Source of the DNA: Streptomyces huiliensis
GTDB lineage: Bacteria > Actinomycetota > Actinomycetes > Streptomycetales > Streptomycetaceae
Assembly (NCBI RefSeq): GCF_020037025.1
Contig: NZ_JAIQLH010000021.1
Coordinates: 42,226-106,225, forward strand
Direction of reading: 5' to 3'
Length of the DNA: 64,000 bases
Shown in pieces: positions 44,000 to 54,459 of the stretch. The translations under genes and the position numbers were made by a program. Position 1 is the first letter of the stretch, and each line of letters begins with the position of its first letter. A model generated the notes under the pieces. That model saw only the letters and a program-made list of their open reading frames with translations. It ran no database searches and was not told where the DNA came from.

Positions 44000-44401
44000 A
44001 TGCAGCCGACGGCCACGGTGCTGGTCTACAGCGACGACGCGCGCACCCGCGAACAGGTGCGGCTGGCCGGCGGCCGGCGCCCGGCGGCGGACCTGCCGCC
44101 GGTGGAGTACCTGGAGTGCGCCACCCTCCCGGCGCTGCTGCGGACGCTGGCCGAACACCGGGTGGACGTCTGCGTCCTGGACGGCGAGACGGCCCCCGCG
44201 GGCGGCATGGGCGTCTGCCGGCAGCTCAAGGACGAGGTGTTCCAGTGCCCGCCCGTGCTGCTGCTGATGGGCCGCCCGCAGGACGCCTGGCTGGCCACCT
44301 GGAGCCGGGCGGACGCGGCGGTGACGCATCCGGTGGACCCGCTGGCCTTCCCCGCCGCGCTGGCCGGCCTGCTGCGCGGCAGGGTCGCGGCGGAGGCGTG
44401 A
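44000..44401 (+). CDS. receiver-like (response-regulator fold) protein
   Basis: A 133-residue CheY-like domain without an output domain: VLVYSDDARTREQVR (acidic pair), the phosphoacceptor-position Asp in DVCVLDGETAP, VLLLMGRPQDAW and AAVTHPVDPLAF. The conserved Lys before the Pro is His here, so phosphorylation may be altered. ATG 44000 has GGAGGT 4 bases ahead. It is the only plus-strand gene inside the qcr/cta block, divergent from ctaE. A sensory role tied to respiration is possible but not shown. Confidence 0.7.
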   Translation: MQPTATVLVYSDDARTREQVRLAGGRRPAADLPPVEYLECATLPALLRTLAEHRVDVCVLDGETAPAGGMGVCRQLKDEVFQCPPVLLLMGRPQDAWLATWSRADAAVTHPVDPLAFPAALAGLLRGRVAAEA

Positions 44402-44425
44402 GGGCGGCGGGGCGGGGGACGCCCG

Positions 44426-45670
44426 TCAGACGCGGGGCCGCAGCCGGGCCGCGTCGGCCGGGGTGGCCCCCTCCCGCGTACCGGCCGCCAGGGCGCTGCC
44501 CTTGCGCCAGTCCTCCCACGACAGGTTCCAGTCGCCGAAGCCGTTGTCGAAGGGCGTCATGGTGGCGCCCGCGCTGCCGACGACCTTGACGATGTCACCC
44601 ACCCGGACGTTGTCGAAGAACCATTTGGCGTTCTCGGTGGACATGCCCGTACAGCCGTGGCTGACGTTGTCGGCGCCCTGCGAGCCCACGGACCAGGGCG
44701 CGGCGTGCACGTATTCGCCGCTCCACGTCACCCGGGTGGCCCAGTAGACGGGCAGGTCGTAGGAGTCGGCGCTGCCCTCGGCGATGCCGATGGTGTCCCC
44801 GCGCATCCGTACGAAGGATTCCTGGCCAAGGATCACCTTGACCCCGTTGCGGGTGTCGTAGCCGGGCTTGCCGGTGGTGACCGGGATGGAGCGGATCTCC
44901 TGGCCGTTCTTCTGGACGCTCATGTAGTGCCCGGCGGCGTCCGTCACGGCCTCCACCCGGTCGCCCGTGGCCAGGTGCAGGGGCTGCGACGGGCCGCCGT
45001 ACATGCCGCCGCCGACCTTGATGCCGTCGAGGGTGGCCCGGACGTCGATGGACGCGTGGGCGGGCCAGTACTCCTTGGGGCGGTAGTGCAGGACCCGGTT
45101 GTTCACCCAGTACCAGGAGCCCTGGACGGCGGGCTTCGACTCCACCCGAAGGGTGCGTTCGACGACGGCCCGCGCGGCGGGCGTCTGGACGGGGGTGCTG
45201 AGCTCGGCGGTGACGGGCTGTCCGACGCCGTAGGTGCCGCTCTTGGGGCCGAACGTGACGGTCAGCAGCCGGGTGGCCGGGCCGGTGTCGAAACCGATCG
45301 TACGGCGGCCCTGGGCCCCGTTCTCGTCCTCGGTGCTCACCCGCACGGTGTAGTGGGCGCCGGCCGCGAGGGAGCCGGTGCTGTGCCAGCGCGAGCCGTC
45401 GGGGTCCAGTTCGCCGCCCACGTAACGGCCGGCGGCGTCGGTGGCGATGACGTCGGTGATGCGGTCGTCGCCGGTGGCCGTCACTTCCAGGGGCAGGCTC
45501 GGGTCGACCTTGCGGCCGTCCTCGGCGCCCTTGAGCACGACCTGGCCGGCGGCGTCGTAGGGCGCTTCGGCCAGCGGGTTGGACGAGCTGCACCCGGTGC
45601 CCCCCAGCGCCAGGGGGACCAGCAGCAGCGCGCCGCCGAGCACCGAGCGGCGTCGAGGAGAGTGGCTCAT
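44426..45670 (-). CDS. L,D-transpeptidase lipoprotein
   Basis: A 414-residue lipoprotein: Arg-Arg-rich start (SHSPRRRSVLGG) and lipobox LGGTGC (Cys27). Two Ig-like domains (about 30-250) precede the YkuD catalytic domain, whose nucleophile is Cys340 in SHGCTGMS, with the His two residues before. It makes 3-3 cross-links in peptidoglycan, the LdtMt2-type layout. ATG 45670 is the start; ribosome site weak. It converges with the receiver gene and sits between the two respiratory operons. Confidence 0.9.
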   Translation of the reverse strand: MSHSPRRRSVLGGALLLVPLALGGTGCSSSNPLAEAPYDAAGQVVLKGAEDGRKVDPSLPLEVTATGDDRITDVIATDAAGRYVGGELDPDGSRWHSTGSLAAGAHYTVRVSTEDENGAQGRRTIGFDTGPATRLLTVTFGPKSGTYGVGQPVTAELSTPVQTPAARAVVERTLRVESKPAVQGSWYWVNNRVLHYRPKEYWPAHASIDVRATLDGIKVGGGMYGGPSQPLHLATGDRVEAVTDAAGHYMSVQKNGQEIRSIPVTTGKPGYDTRNGVKVILGQESFVRMRGDTIGIAEGSADSYDLPVYWATRVTWSGEYVHAAPWSVGSQGADNVSHGCTGMSTENAKWFFDNVRVGDIVKVVGSAGATMTPFDNGFGDWNLSWEDWRKGSALAAGTREGATPADAARLRPRV

Positions 45671-45760
45671 GGTCACACCGTAGGAAGAACCGCCCTCTTC
45701 GGCCCCCGGGGAGGGGCAAACGGGTGGGCACGTTTGAACACGGGCCGCCGACACGCGAAA

Positions 45761-45800
45761 GGCCGGGCCCCGCGCACCGAGTGGTGTGCGGGGCCCGGCC
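45761..45800 (-). terminator. hairpin after ctaF
   Basis: 18-base arms (45761-45778 and 45783-45800) differing at one G-U pair, 4-base loop; it follows the ctaF stop and ends the ctaCDF transcript. Confidence 0.8.
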
Positions 45801-45817
45801 CGTGCGGCGTGCGGAAC

Positions 45818-46216
45818 CTACTGGTTCTGGTTCTCGCCGCGGTAGAACTCGAACACCCAGCCGAAGAGGCCGACCATGATCAGCGGGGCCGAGAAGTACA
45901 TCAGCCACCAGCCGATCGCGATCGCCGCGAAGGCGAGGGCGCCACCGACCGCCAGGGACAGCGGCTGCCAGCTGTGCGGGGCGAAGAAGCCCAGCTCACC
46001 GGCGTCGTCCGCGACGTCCGCGTTCTTGTTGTCCTGCGCCCCGGCGTCCACCCGGCGCGCGGTGAACGCCAGGTAGTAGCCGACCATGATGCACAGGCCG
46101 AAGGCGAGGAACAGAGCGGTCGTGCCCGCCGGCTCCTTCGACCACACGCCGTAGACGACGGCCATGGCCAGGATGAAGACGGAGAGCCAGATGAACATCC
46201 GGCCTTGGATCTTCAC
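45818..46216 (-). CDS. ctaF: cytochrome c oxidase subunit IV (actinobacterial)
   Basis: A 132-residue membrane protein with four hydrophobic segments (about 8-25, 33-50, 87-105, 108-122) and the conserved KIQGRMFIW opening and [10 protein letters not shown] end. It is an accessory subunit of the aa3 oxidase. GTG 46216 overlaps the ctaD stop (GTGA). Confidence 0.92.
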   Translation of the reverse strand: MKIQGRMFIWLSVFILAMAVVYGVWSKEPAGTTALFLAFGLCIMVGYYLAFTARRVDAGAQDNKNADVADDAGELGFFAPHSWQPLSLAVGGALAFAAIAIGWWLMYFSAPLIMVGLFGWVFEFYRGENQNQ

Positions 46217-47934
46217 TTGCCGGCCTCCTTGCCACCCGCGAGGGCCTTGTCAGCGAGGTTCTCCTCCAGCTCCAGCGCCGCGATCTCCGGGTGGTGCAGG
46301 TCGAACGCCGGGGATTCGGAGCGGATGCGGGGCAGCGTGAGGAAGTTGTGCCGCGGCGGCGGGCAGGAGGTCGCCCACTCCAGGGAGCGGCCGTAACCCC
46401 ACGGGTCGTCGACCTCGACCTTCTTGCCGTACTTGGCGGTCTTCCAGACGTTGTAGAAGAACGGCAGGATCGACAGGCCGAGCAGGAACGAGCTGATGGT
46501 GGAGATGGTGTTCAGCGTGGTCCAGCCGTCGGCCGCCAGGTAGTCGGCGTACCGGCGGGGCATGCCCTCCGCGCCCAGCCAGTGCTGGACCAGGAACGTG
46601 CCGTGGAAGCCGATGAACAGCGTCCAGAAGGTGATCTTGCCGAGCCGCTCGTCCAGCATCTTGCCCGTGAACTTCGGCCACCAGAAGTGGAATCCGGCGA
46701 ACATCGCGAAGACCACGGTGCCGAAGATGACGTAGTGGAAGTGCGCGACGACGAAGTACGAGTCGGAGACGTGGAAGTCCATCGGGGGCGAGGCCAGGAT
46801 GACGCCGGTCAGACCACCGAAGGTGAAGGTGATCAGGAAGCCGACGGCCCAGAGCATCGGTGTCTCGAAGGACAGCGAGCCCTTCCACATGGTGCCGATC
46901 CAGTTGAAGAACTTCACACCGGTCGGGACCGCGATCAGGAAGGTCATGAAGGAGAAGAACGGCAGCAGTACGCCACCTGTGACGTACATGTGGTGCGCCC
47001 ACACCGTCACCGAGAGGCCGGCGATGGAGATCGTCGCCGCGATCAGGCCCCAGTAACCGAACATCGGCTTGCGGGAGAAGACCGGGATGACCTCGGAGAT
47101 GATGCCGAAGAACGGCAGCGCGATGATGTACACCTCGGGGTGGCCGAAGAACCAGAAGAGGTGCTGCCACAGCAGGGCGCCGCCGTTGGCCGCGTCGAAG
47201 ATGTGGGCCCCGAACTTGCGGTCCGCCTCCAGCGCGAAGAGCGCGGCGGCCAGCACCGGGAAGGCCAGCAGGACCAGGACACCGGTCAGCAGGACGTTCC
47301 AGGTGAAGATCGGCATACGGAACATCGTCATGCCGGGCGCGCGCATGCAGATGATCGTGGTGATGAAGTTGACCGAGCCGAGGATCGTGCCGAAGCCGGA
47401 GAAGGCCAGACCCATGATCCACAGGTCACCGCCGACACCCGGCGAGTGGGCGCTGTCGGTCAGCGGCGCGTAGGCGAACCAGCCGAAGTCGGCCGCACCC
47501 TGCGGGGTGAGGAAGCCGGCGACCGCGATCAGCGAACCGAACAGGTACAGCCAGTAGGCGAACATGTTCAGTCGCGGGAACGCCACGTCGGGCGCGCCGA
47601 TCTGCAGCGGCATGATCCAGTTCGCGAAGCCCGCGAACAGCGGCGTCGCGAACATCAGCAGCATGATCGTGCCGTGCATCGTGAACGCCTGGTTGAACTG
47701 CTCGTTCGACATGATCTGCGTGCCGGGGCGAGCGAGTTCGGCGCGCATCAGCAGCGCCATGACGCCGCCGATGCAGAAGAACACGAACGACGTGACCAGG
47801 TACAGGGTCCCGATCGTCTTGTGGTCGGTGGTGGTCAGCCACTTGATCACCTGGTTGCCTGGCGCCTTGGCGCGAACAGGCGGTGCTGCCGGGGCTGATG
47901 CGGCGGCACCCTGGGGTTCGTTGAGGATGCTCAC
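46213..47934 (-). CDS. ctaD: cytochrome c oxidase subunit I
   Basis: Catalytic heme-copper subunit, 573 aa and about 12 helices. CuB/heme ligands are visible: [10 protein letters not shown], the HPEVYI motif with the cross-linked His-Tyr, [10 protein letters not shown], and ...[14 protein letters not shown]. It reduces oxygen and pumps protons. GTG 47934 overlaps the ctaC stop by 4 bases, and its own stop overlaps ctaF. Confidence 0.97.
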   Translation of the reverse strand: MSILNEPQGAAASAPAAPPVRAKAPGNQVIKWLTTTDHKTIGTLYLVTSFVFFCIGGVMALLMRAELARPGTQIMSNEQFNQAFTMHGTIMLLMFATPLFAGFANWIMPLQIGAPDVAFPRLNMFAYWLYLFGSLIAVAGFLTPQGAADFGWFAYAPLTDSAHSPGVGGDLWIMGLAFSGFGTILGSVNFITTIICMRAPGMTMFRMPIFTWNVLLTGVLVLLAFPVLAAALFALEADRKFGAHIFDAANGGALLWQHLFWFFGHPEVYIIALPFFGIISEVIPVFSRKPMFGYWGLIAATISIAGLSVTVWAHHMYVTGGVLLPFFSFMTFLIAVPTGVKFFNWIGTMWKGSLSFETPMLWAVGFLITFTFGGLTGVILASPPMDFHVSDSYFVVAHFHYVIFGTVVFAMFAGFHFWWPKFTGKMLDERLGKITFWTLFIGFHGTFLVQHWLGAEGMPRRYADYLAADGWTTLNTISTISSFLLGLSILPFFYNVWKTAKYGKKVEVDDPWGYGRSLEWATSCPPPRHNFLTLPRIRSESPAFDLHHPEIAALELEENLADKALAGGKEAGK

Positions 47935-48896
47935 TTGTTCTTGGTCTCCGCGTTCTTCGCGTGATCCGTCTGCGCGATGCCCGCCGGCAGGTAGCCGGTC
48001 TGACCCTTGGCGGCCAGCTCCTTGAGGTGCTTCTGGTACCGCTCAGGAGAGACGACCTTGACGTTGAAGAGCATCCGCGAATGGTCCTGCCCACAGAGCT
48101 CGGCGCACTTGCCCCGGAAGGTGCCCTCCCGGTTCGGGGTCACCGAGAAGCTGTTGGTGTGGCCCGGGATGACGTCCTGCTTCATCAGGAACGGCAGCAC
48201 CCAGAAGGAGTGGTTGACGTCGCGGGAGGTCAGGACGAACTGGACCGTCTCGCCCTTGGGCAGCCACAGCGTGGGGCCGGGCATGCCGTTCTGCGGGTTC
48301 CGCGTGCCCGGGATGCCGGTGTCGTAGACGCCCGCCGCGTCCGCCGGGGCCTTCTTGAGGAACCGGTCGGGGATGGCGTCGAGCTCCTTGATGTCGCGCA
48401 GCGCCTTGCCCGGCTTCTGGCCCTCGGCCGTCTCCATGTAGTTGAAGGCCCAGTTCCACTGGAAGCCGATCACGTTCACGACGTGCTTCGGCTTGTCCGG
48501 GGTGGCGATGAGCTTGTTCTCGTCACGGGCCGTGAAGTAGAAGAGCACCGAGACGATGAGGATCGGGACCACGGTGTACAGGGCCTCAAGAGGCATGTTG
48601 TACCGGGTCTGGGTGGGAACCTCGACCTTGCTCCGGCTGCGCCGGTGGAAGATGACGCTCCAGAGGATAAGGCCCCACACCAGGACACCGACCGCGAGGG
48701 CCGCGGCCCACGAGCCCTGCCACAGGGAGAGGATCCGCGGCGCCTCCTCCGTGACGGGAGTGGGCATTCCGAGGCGGGGAAAGTCCTTCGATGTGCAACC
48801 GGTGGCGGTCGCCAGAACAGCGCCCGCGGCCAGCGCCTGCAGCAGCTTCCGCCGCACCGGGCGCCGCGACGAGCGGTCGGAGCCGTTGGGACTCAC
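47931..48896 (-). CDS. ctaC: cytochrome c oxidase subunit II
   Basis: A 321-residue lipoprotein-like subunit (lipobox ATATGC, Cys34 region) with two membrane helices and the binuclear CuA domain, ligands in [12 protein letters not shown], plus the HSFWVLP loop. It takes electrons from QcrC. GTG 48896 follows GGAAGG by 6 bases. First gene of ctaC-ctaD-ctaF; the upstream gap to the divergent desulfurase gene is 263 bases with a 9-bp inverted repeat. Confidence 0.95.
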   Translation of the reverse strand: MSPNGSDRSSRRPVRRKLLQALAAGAVLATATGCTSKDFPRLGMPTPVTEEAPRILSLWQGSWAAALAVGVLVWGLILWSVIFHRRSRSKVEVPTQTRYNMPLEALYTVVPILIVSVLFYFTARDENKLIATPDKPKHVVNVIGFQWNWAFNYMETAEGQKPGKALRDIKELDAIPDRFLKKAPADAAGVYDTGIPGTRNPQNGMPGPTLWLPKGETVQFVLTSRDVNHSFWVLPFLMKQDVIPGHTNSFSVTPNREGTFRGKCAELCGQDHSRMLFNVKVVSPERYQKHLKELAAKGQTGYLPAGIAQTDHAKNAETKNK

Positions 48897-48970
48897 GTAG
48901 CGCCTTCCCGAGAGTCTCGCCCGCGCGGCCGGCTGCGGCCGTCTCGGTCGGTCGCCGGCCCGCTGCGGGC

Positions 48971-49001
48971 AGGGTTTGGATGTTTATGCGGACCAAACCC
49001 T
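48971..49001. promoter_or_regulatory. inverted repeat in the ctaC divergent region
   Basis: AGGGTTTGG at 48971-48979 and its complement at 48993-49001, 13-base A/T-richer spacer, 75 bases before ctaC. A candidate regulator-binding site for the oxidase operon. Confidence 0.4.
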
Positions 49002-49146
49002 ACTGGACGCTATTTGGGGTCGCGCGGGGAGGGTGCCCAACGCGCCGGGGGCCCGGGCGAAGACTCACCGAAGGGATGGAACCACCGGCTCCGGGCGGGA
49101 ACTGGGAGGCCGTCAGCCCAGGCCCGCGCGGGGGCGGGCCGCGCGC

Positions 49147-49152
49147 TAGGTT
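49147..49152 (+). promoter_or_regulatory. -10 box for probable leaderless desulfurase mRNA
   Basis: TAGGTT followed by 7 bases and the GTG at 49160. No Shine-Dalgarno sequence is present. Confidence 0.4.
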
Positions 49153-49159
49153 CGGTGCC

Positions 49160-50542
49160 GTGCCCTACTTCGACGCCGCCTCCGCCGCTCCCCCGCACCC
49201 CGTCGCCCGCCAGGCGCTGCTGGCCGCCCTCGACGAGGGCTGGGCCGATCCCGCCCGGCTCCACCGCGAGGGCCGGCGGGCCCGCCTGCTGCTCGACGCG
49301 GCCCGCGAGACCGCGGCCGAGGCGGTCGGCTGTCGACCGGACGAACTCTCGTTCACCCCTTCGGGTACCCGCGCGCTGCACGACGGCATCGCCGGCGCGC
49401 TCGGCGGCCGCCGCAGGACCGGACGCCACCTGGTCGTCTCCTCGGTCGAGCACTCCGCCGTCCTCCACGCGGCCGACGCCCTGGAGGCGGACGGCGGGAG
49501 CGTCACCCGGGTGGCGGTCGACCGGACCGGTCTCGTCGACCCCGCGGAGTACGCGGCGGCGCTGCGCCCCGACACCGCGCTGGCCGCCCTCCAGTCCGCC
49601 AACCACGAGACCGGCACGGAGCAGCCGCTGGCCGAGGTCGTGTCCCTCTGCCGGGCGGCGGGGGTGCCGCTGCTGGTCGACGCCGCCCAGTCGCTCGGCT
49701 GGGGCCCGGCCCCGGAGGGCTGGTCGCTGCTGACCGCCAGCGCGCACAAGTGGGGCGGCCCGGCGGGCGTCGGCCTCCTCGCCGTCCGCAAGGGCACCCG
49801 CTTCGCCCCGCGCGGCCCGGTGGACGAACGGGAGGCGGGCCGCGCGCCCGGCTTCCCCGATCTTCCCGCGATCGTCGCGGCGGCGGCCTCGCTGCGGGCG
49901 GTCCACGCGGAGGCCGACGCGGAGGCGGCCCGGCTGCGCGCCCTCGTCGACCGGATCCGCGCCCGCGTCCCCGCCCTCGTCCCCGACGTCGAGGTCGTCG
50001 GCCACCCGACCCGTCGCCTCCCCCACATCGTCACCTTCTCCTGCCTCTACGTCGACGGCGAGGCCCTCCTCCACGCACTCGACCGCGAGGGCTTCTCCGT
50101 CTCCTCCGGCTCCTCCTGCACCTCCAGCACGCTGGAACCGAGCCATGTACTGCGGGCGATGGGGGTGCTCTCGGAAGGGAACGTGCGGGTTTCGCTGCCG
50201 CGGGGGGCTCTCGCGACTGACGTCGAGCGGTTCCTGGAAGTGCTGCCCGGGGTGGTGGACGGGGTGCGCCGGCACCTCGGGGCGCCTTCGGAGGCGCCTG
50301 CCCCCGTCGGCGGGGAGGCGGAGGTCCTCGTGGACGCGCTGGGGAAGCGGTGTCCGATCCCCGTGATCGAGCTGGCGAAGGTGTTCGACCGGGTGCCGGT
50401 CGGGGGGTTGGTGACCGTGCTGTCTGATGACGAGGCTGCGCGGCTGGATGTTCCTGCCTGGTGCGATATGCGGGGGCAGGAGTATGTGGGGGAGCGGGCT
50501 GTGGAGGGTGGGGTGGGATATACGGTGCGGCGGGTTTCGTAG
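49160..50542 (+). CDS. cysteine desulfurase fused to a TusA-type sulfurtransferase
   Basis: A 460-residue fusion. Residues 1-375 are a class V desulfurase: His98 (VEHSAV), Asp174 (VDAAQS), cofactor Lys197 (SAHKWGG) and persulfide Cys320 in SSGSSCTSS. Residues about 388-460 form a TusA domain with the CPxP motif RCPIPVIEL (Cys398), which would take sulfur from the desulfurase. GTG 49160 is chosen because TAGGTT precedes by 7 bases (leaderless) and the conserved start is PYFDAAS. Divergent from ctaC and not far from ErpA and NadA, so it may provide sulfur for Fe-S clusters, tRNA thiolation or cofactors. Confidence 0.88.
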   Translation: MPYFDAASAAPPHPVARQALLAALDEGWADPARLHREGRRARLLLDAARETAAEAVGCRPDELSFTPSGTRALHDGIAGALGGRRRTGRHLVVSSVEHSAVLHAADALEADGGSVTRVAVDRTGLVDPAEYAAALRPDTALAALQSANHETGTEQPLAEVVSLCRAAGVPLLVDAAQSLGWGPAPEGWSLLTASAHKWGGPAGVGLLAVRKGTRFAPRGPVDEREAGRAPGFPDLPAIVAAAASLRAVHAEADAEAARLRALVDRIRARVPALVPDVEVVGHPTRRLPHIVTFSCLYVDGEALLHALDREGFSVSSGSSCTSSTLEPSHVLRAMGVLSEGNVRVSLPRGALATDVERFLEVLPGVVDGVRRHLGAPSEAPAPVGGEAEVLVDALGKRCPIPVIELAKVFDRVPVGGLVTVLSDDEAARLDVPAWCDMRGQEYVGERAVEGGVGYTVRRVS

Positions 50543-50758
50543 GGGGGTGCCCCGGTCCCGCCCCTTCGCCGTTTCCTGGGGGCCAGGCCCCCAGCCCCCC
50601 GAAACCGCGCTCCGCGCGGTTGTCCTCAAACGCCGGACGGGCTGACTATCCAGCCCGTCCGGCGTTTGAGGACGAGCGGCGGAGCCGCGATCAGCGGGGT
50701 CTGGGGCGCAGCCCCAGGAATCGGCGAAGGGGCGGGACCGGGGCACAGCCCCCGCAGG
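50543..50758. repeat. dispersed intergenic palindromic element, copy 6
   Basis: Full-size copy between the convergent desulfurase and kinase genes: outer arms CCCCGGTCCCGCCCCTTCGC (near 50550) and complement; core CCTCAAACGCCGGACGGGCT (50624) and its inverted copy. It filled the entire 216-base gap. Confidence 0.8.
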
Positions 50759-50760
50759 GG

Positions 50761-51783
<1,023 letters not shown>

Positions 51784-51930
51784 CTACACGGGAGGAAGCG
51801 GGACGAACGGTCCTGGACTGGAAAGGCCGTACCACGCTACCGGCTCCCACTCGGGACACCAGTCCCGATCTCGCCACGAGCGGCTGAATTTACCTGATGA
51901 CCGGCCTTTCTCCGCGGCCGTGGCGGTCAG

Positions 51931-51936
51931 TACGGT
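51931..51936 (+). promoter_or_regulatory. -10 box for probable leaderless small gene
   Basis: TACGGT, then 6 bases, then ATG 51943; no ribosome site is visible. Confidence 0.4.
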
Positions 51937-51942
51937 GCCCGT

Positions 51943-52167
51943 ATGGCGACTCTTGTGAACCACGTCACCCTCCCTCCCGCGGAGGCCGCCTCCGATGGCG
52001 ACACCCTCGCCGGGTTGCGCCGGGATTGTGCCGGAATGCTGCCGCACTGGCGGGTGCCGGAGGCCCTTGAGGACTCCGCGGCGCCCGCGGCGAGACCGCT
52101 GCACGGGGTCTCGGTGCCGGAGCGGACGGTGCGGCTGCTGCGCGGTATGTCCGAGTACGGCGACTGA
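51943..52167 (+). CDS. small hypothetical protein
   Basis: A 74-residue protein, MATLVNHVTLPPAEAAS..., acidic to neutral, no membrane segment or motif. Start is supported by the TACGGT box 6 bases upstream (leaderless). Divergent from the AdoK-like gene across 204 bases. Could be a conserved Streptomyces gene; the codon usage looks normal. Modest confidence that it is real. Confidence 0.5.
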   Translation: MATLVNHVTLPPAEAASDGDTLAGLRRDCAGMLPHWRVPEALEDSAAPAARPLHGVSVPERTVRLLRGMSEYGD

Positions 52168-52323
52168 GCCGGCCGGGCCGCCCGGGTCCAGCGGGGCCCG
52201 AGCGCCGTCCCACCGCCGCTCCGCCGTGGAACCGGCCGCTCCCGTGCTCCGTCCCACCGGCGCCCCTCCCCGGCCGGGGCGGGGACCGGGACACCGGTGG
52301 AAGCGGAGCGAAGGAGCGATGCG

Positions 52324-53850
52324 GTGGGCACCGAGGGCGACACCTCCGGCAGGCGGCGGCGGAAGTACTCGCCGCCGGTGGTCGCGTCGGTCGCGGCGGC
52401 CGTGCTGCTGGCCGGGGGCGGTGGCGCGTACTGGGCGGCGACGGCGGGCTGCGGTGCGGCGGAGCCGGCCGCGGAGGAGCGGGCGGTCCCCCCGCCGCCG
52501 CTGGCACTGGACGAGGACGGGGGCCCCGGCACCGGGACGGATGCGAGCGGGCCACCGCCGGGCGTCGCGGTGGGCGAGCCGGACCCCAACGGCGGCCCGC
52601 GCTACCGGGCCGAGGGGAAGCTGCCCGACGGCCCGGCCAAGGCGCCCGTGTACGAGGCGGCCCGGACCCCGACCGCCGCCGACGTGACAGCACTGGCCAA
52701 GGCCCTGGGCGTCAAGGGCGAGCCGCGGCGGGCGGACGGCGTGTGGACCGTCGGGCAAGGGGCCGAACCGACGGTGCAGGTGAGCGCGGCGGCGCCGGGC
52801 GACTGGACGTACTCGCTCCACGGGATCGCCGGCGGGAAGCCGTGCGTCCACCCGCCGGGCGCGGGGCCCGAGAAGGAGCGGCCGGACGACGCCCCCGCCT
52901 GCCCGTCCTTCCGGGACCGGCCCGGCGGCTCCGACCCGGCGGCGGCGCGCCCGGTGTCGGAGGAGCGGGCGCGGGCGGCGGCCGCGCCGGTGCTGGCGGC
53001 CCTGGGGCTGCGGGACGCGAAGGTGGACGCGAGCCGGGTGTTCGGCGCCGTGCGGACGGTCACGGCCGATCCGGTGCTGGGCGGGCTGCCCACGTACGGG
53101 CGGCAGACCGTCCTGCGGGTCGGTGCCGACGGCCGGGTGACGGACGGCGCGGGGGCGGTGGTGGCTCCGGTGAAGGGCGCGGAGTATCCGCTGGTCAGCG
53201 CCGCGCGGGCGCTGGAGGAGCTCAACCGGCGGGCCGGGAAGGGCGGCGGGGTCCGGATCGGCGGCTGCGCGACGCCGGTGCCGGCGGACGAGGGCGCGGG
53301 CGAGGGCGCGGGGAGCGCCCCGGGATCGGCCGCCGCTTCGTCGCCGCCGTGCTCGGGCGGCACGCTGCCGCGCGCGTCGGTGCCGATACGCGGGGCGACG
53401 CTGGCGCTGGCCGCGAGGTCGGTGGGCGGCCGGCCCGCGCTGGTGCCGTCGTGGCTGTTCGAGGCCGCGGTGCCGGGCGGCGGGAAGGCGACGGTGACGG
53501 TCGTCGAGCCGGCGGTGGACCCGAAGTTCCTGACCTCGGCCCGGTCCGCACGACCGGCTCCGGGCAAGGGCGCCGGGCGGGCGGTCCCGGCCCAGGTGAC
53601 CTCGTACAGCGCCGACGGGACGAAGCTCACCCTGCACTTCTGGGGCGGGGTGTGCAGCGACTACGCGGCGACGGCACCGGCCCAGTCGGCGGCGGCGGTG
53701 ACGGTGAAGGTCACGGGCGTGGAGCGGGAGCCCGGGCGGCCGTGCGTGCTGACGGCCCGGCGGTTCGACCGGAAGGTGGCGCTGGACCGGCCGCTGGACG
53801 GGCGGAAGGTGGTGGACGTGGTGACGGGCGAGCCGGTGCCGCGGGGCTGA
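52324..53850 (+). CDS. exported or membrane-anchored hypothetical protein
   Basis: A 508-residue protein with a basic cytoplasmic head (RRRRKYSPP), one membrane helix (about 20-42, VVASVAAAVLLAGGGG) and a large Pro/Gly-rich extracytoplasmic part. Repeated PxxGGxxxxVRVGADG-type stretches and an Ala/Pro-rich low-complexity region occur, with several Cys residues. No enzyme motif. GTG 52324 has AAGGAG 7 bases upstream. A nearly perfect hairpin terminator follows. Function unknown. Confidence 0.7.
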   Translation: MGTEGDTSGRRRRKYSPPVVASVAAAVLLAGGGGAYWAATAGCGAAEPAAEERAVPPPPLALDEDGGPGTGTDASGPPPGVAVGEPDPNGGPRYRAEGKLPDGPAKAPVYEAARTPTAADVTALAKALGVKGEPRRADGVWTVGQGAEPTVQVSAAAPGDWTYSLHGIAGGKPCVHPPGAGPEKERPDDAPACPSFRDRPGGSDPAAARPVSEERARAAAAPVLAALGLRDAKVDASRVFGAVRTVTADPVLGGLPTYGRQTVLRVGADGRVTDGAGAVVAPVKGAEYPLVSAARALEELNRRAGKGGGVRIGGCATPVPADEGAGEGAGSAPGSAAASSPPCSGGTLPRASVPIRGATLALAARSVGGRPALVPSWLFEAAVPGGGKATVTVVEPAVDPKFLTSARSARPAPGKGAGRAVPAQVTSYSADGTKLTLHFWGGVCSDYAATAPAQSAAAVTVKVTGVEREPGRPCVLTARRFDRKVALDRPLDGRKVVDVVTGEPVPRG

Positions 53851-53878
53851 TCCCTCTCCGGACGTCCGGACACGCGGA

Positions 53879-53913
53879 AAGGCGGGCACCCCTCCGGGAG
53901 GGGCGCCCGCCTT
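53879..53913. terminator. hairpin between convergent genes
   Basis: 15-base arms at 53879-53893 and 53899-53913 with one mismatch and 5-base loop, flanked by A/T ends; lies 29 bases after the 53850 stop and 40 bases before the ErpA stop, so it may serve both. Confidence 0.75.
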
Positions 53914-53952
53914 CCGTGCGCGGCCTGAGACCGTCAGCGCGGCCTGGGACCG

Positions 53953-54309
53953 TCAGCTGAAGGAGTCGCCGCAGGCGCAGGAGCCCGTGGCGTTCGGGTT
54001 GTCGATCGTGAAGCCCTGCTTCTCGATGGTGTCGACGAAGTCGATGGAGGCGCCGCCCAGGTACGGGGCGCTCATCCGGTCGGTGACGACCTTGACGCCG
54101 TCGAAGTCCTTCACGACGTCGCCGTCGAGCGAGCGCTCGTCGAAGAACAGCTGGTAGCGCAGGCCGGAGCAGCCGCCGGGCTGGACGGCGACGCGCAGCG
54201 CGAGGTCCTCCCGGCCCTCCTGCTCCAGCAGGCTCTTGACCTTCGCTGCCGCGGCGTCGGACAGGAGGATGCCGTCGCTCACAGTGGTCTTCTCGTCCTG
54301 AACGGACAT
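53953..54309 (-). CDS. erpA: HesB/IscA-type iron-sulfur insertion protein (ErpA)
   Basis: A 118-residue A-type Fe-S carrier. Cluster ligands are Cys47 (GGCSGLRY) and the C-terminal pair Cys111/Cys113 (SCACGDSF). It passes clusters to apo-enzymes. ATG 54309 follows GGGAG by 8 bases. It lies next to nadA in the divergent orientation; NadA is an Fe-S enzyme, so a direct client link is plausible. The erpA symbol is by family. Confidence 0.88.
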   Translation of the reverse strand: MSVQDEKTTVSDGILLSDAAAAKVKSLLEQEGREDLALRVAVQPGGCSGLRYQLFFDERSLDGDVVKDFDGVKVVTDRMSAPYLGGASIDFVDTIEKQGFTIDNPNATGSCACGDSFS

Positions 54310-54459
54310 CTGCTTCACTCCCGGGTTTCGTGCGGACTCTTGCCCTCGGCTGAACCGACGGAGCCCGGGATTCATTCCGGGTCCGGCCGTGTGTTCCTGG
54401 CTTTCATGCTCGCACATCCCTTGCGCGCCCGGGAATGCGTCACATCGACGCAATGGGCA

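Noticed and set aside
46291..47898. Long plus-strand frame opposite ctaD
   Set aside because: It is the antisense shadow of a highly conserved gene and encodes a low-complexity Glu/Arg/Asp-rich sequence.
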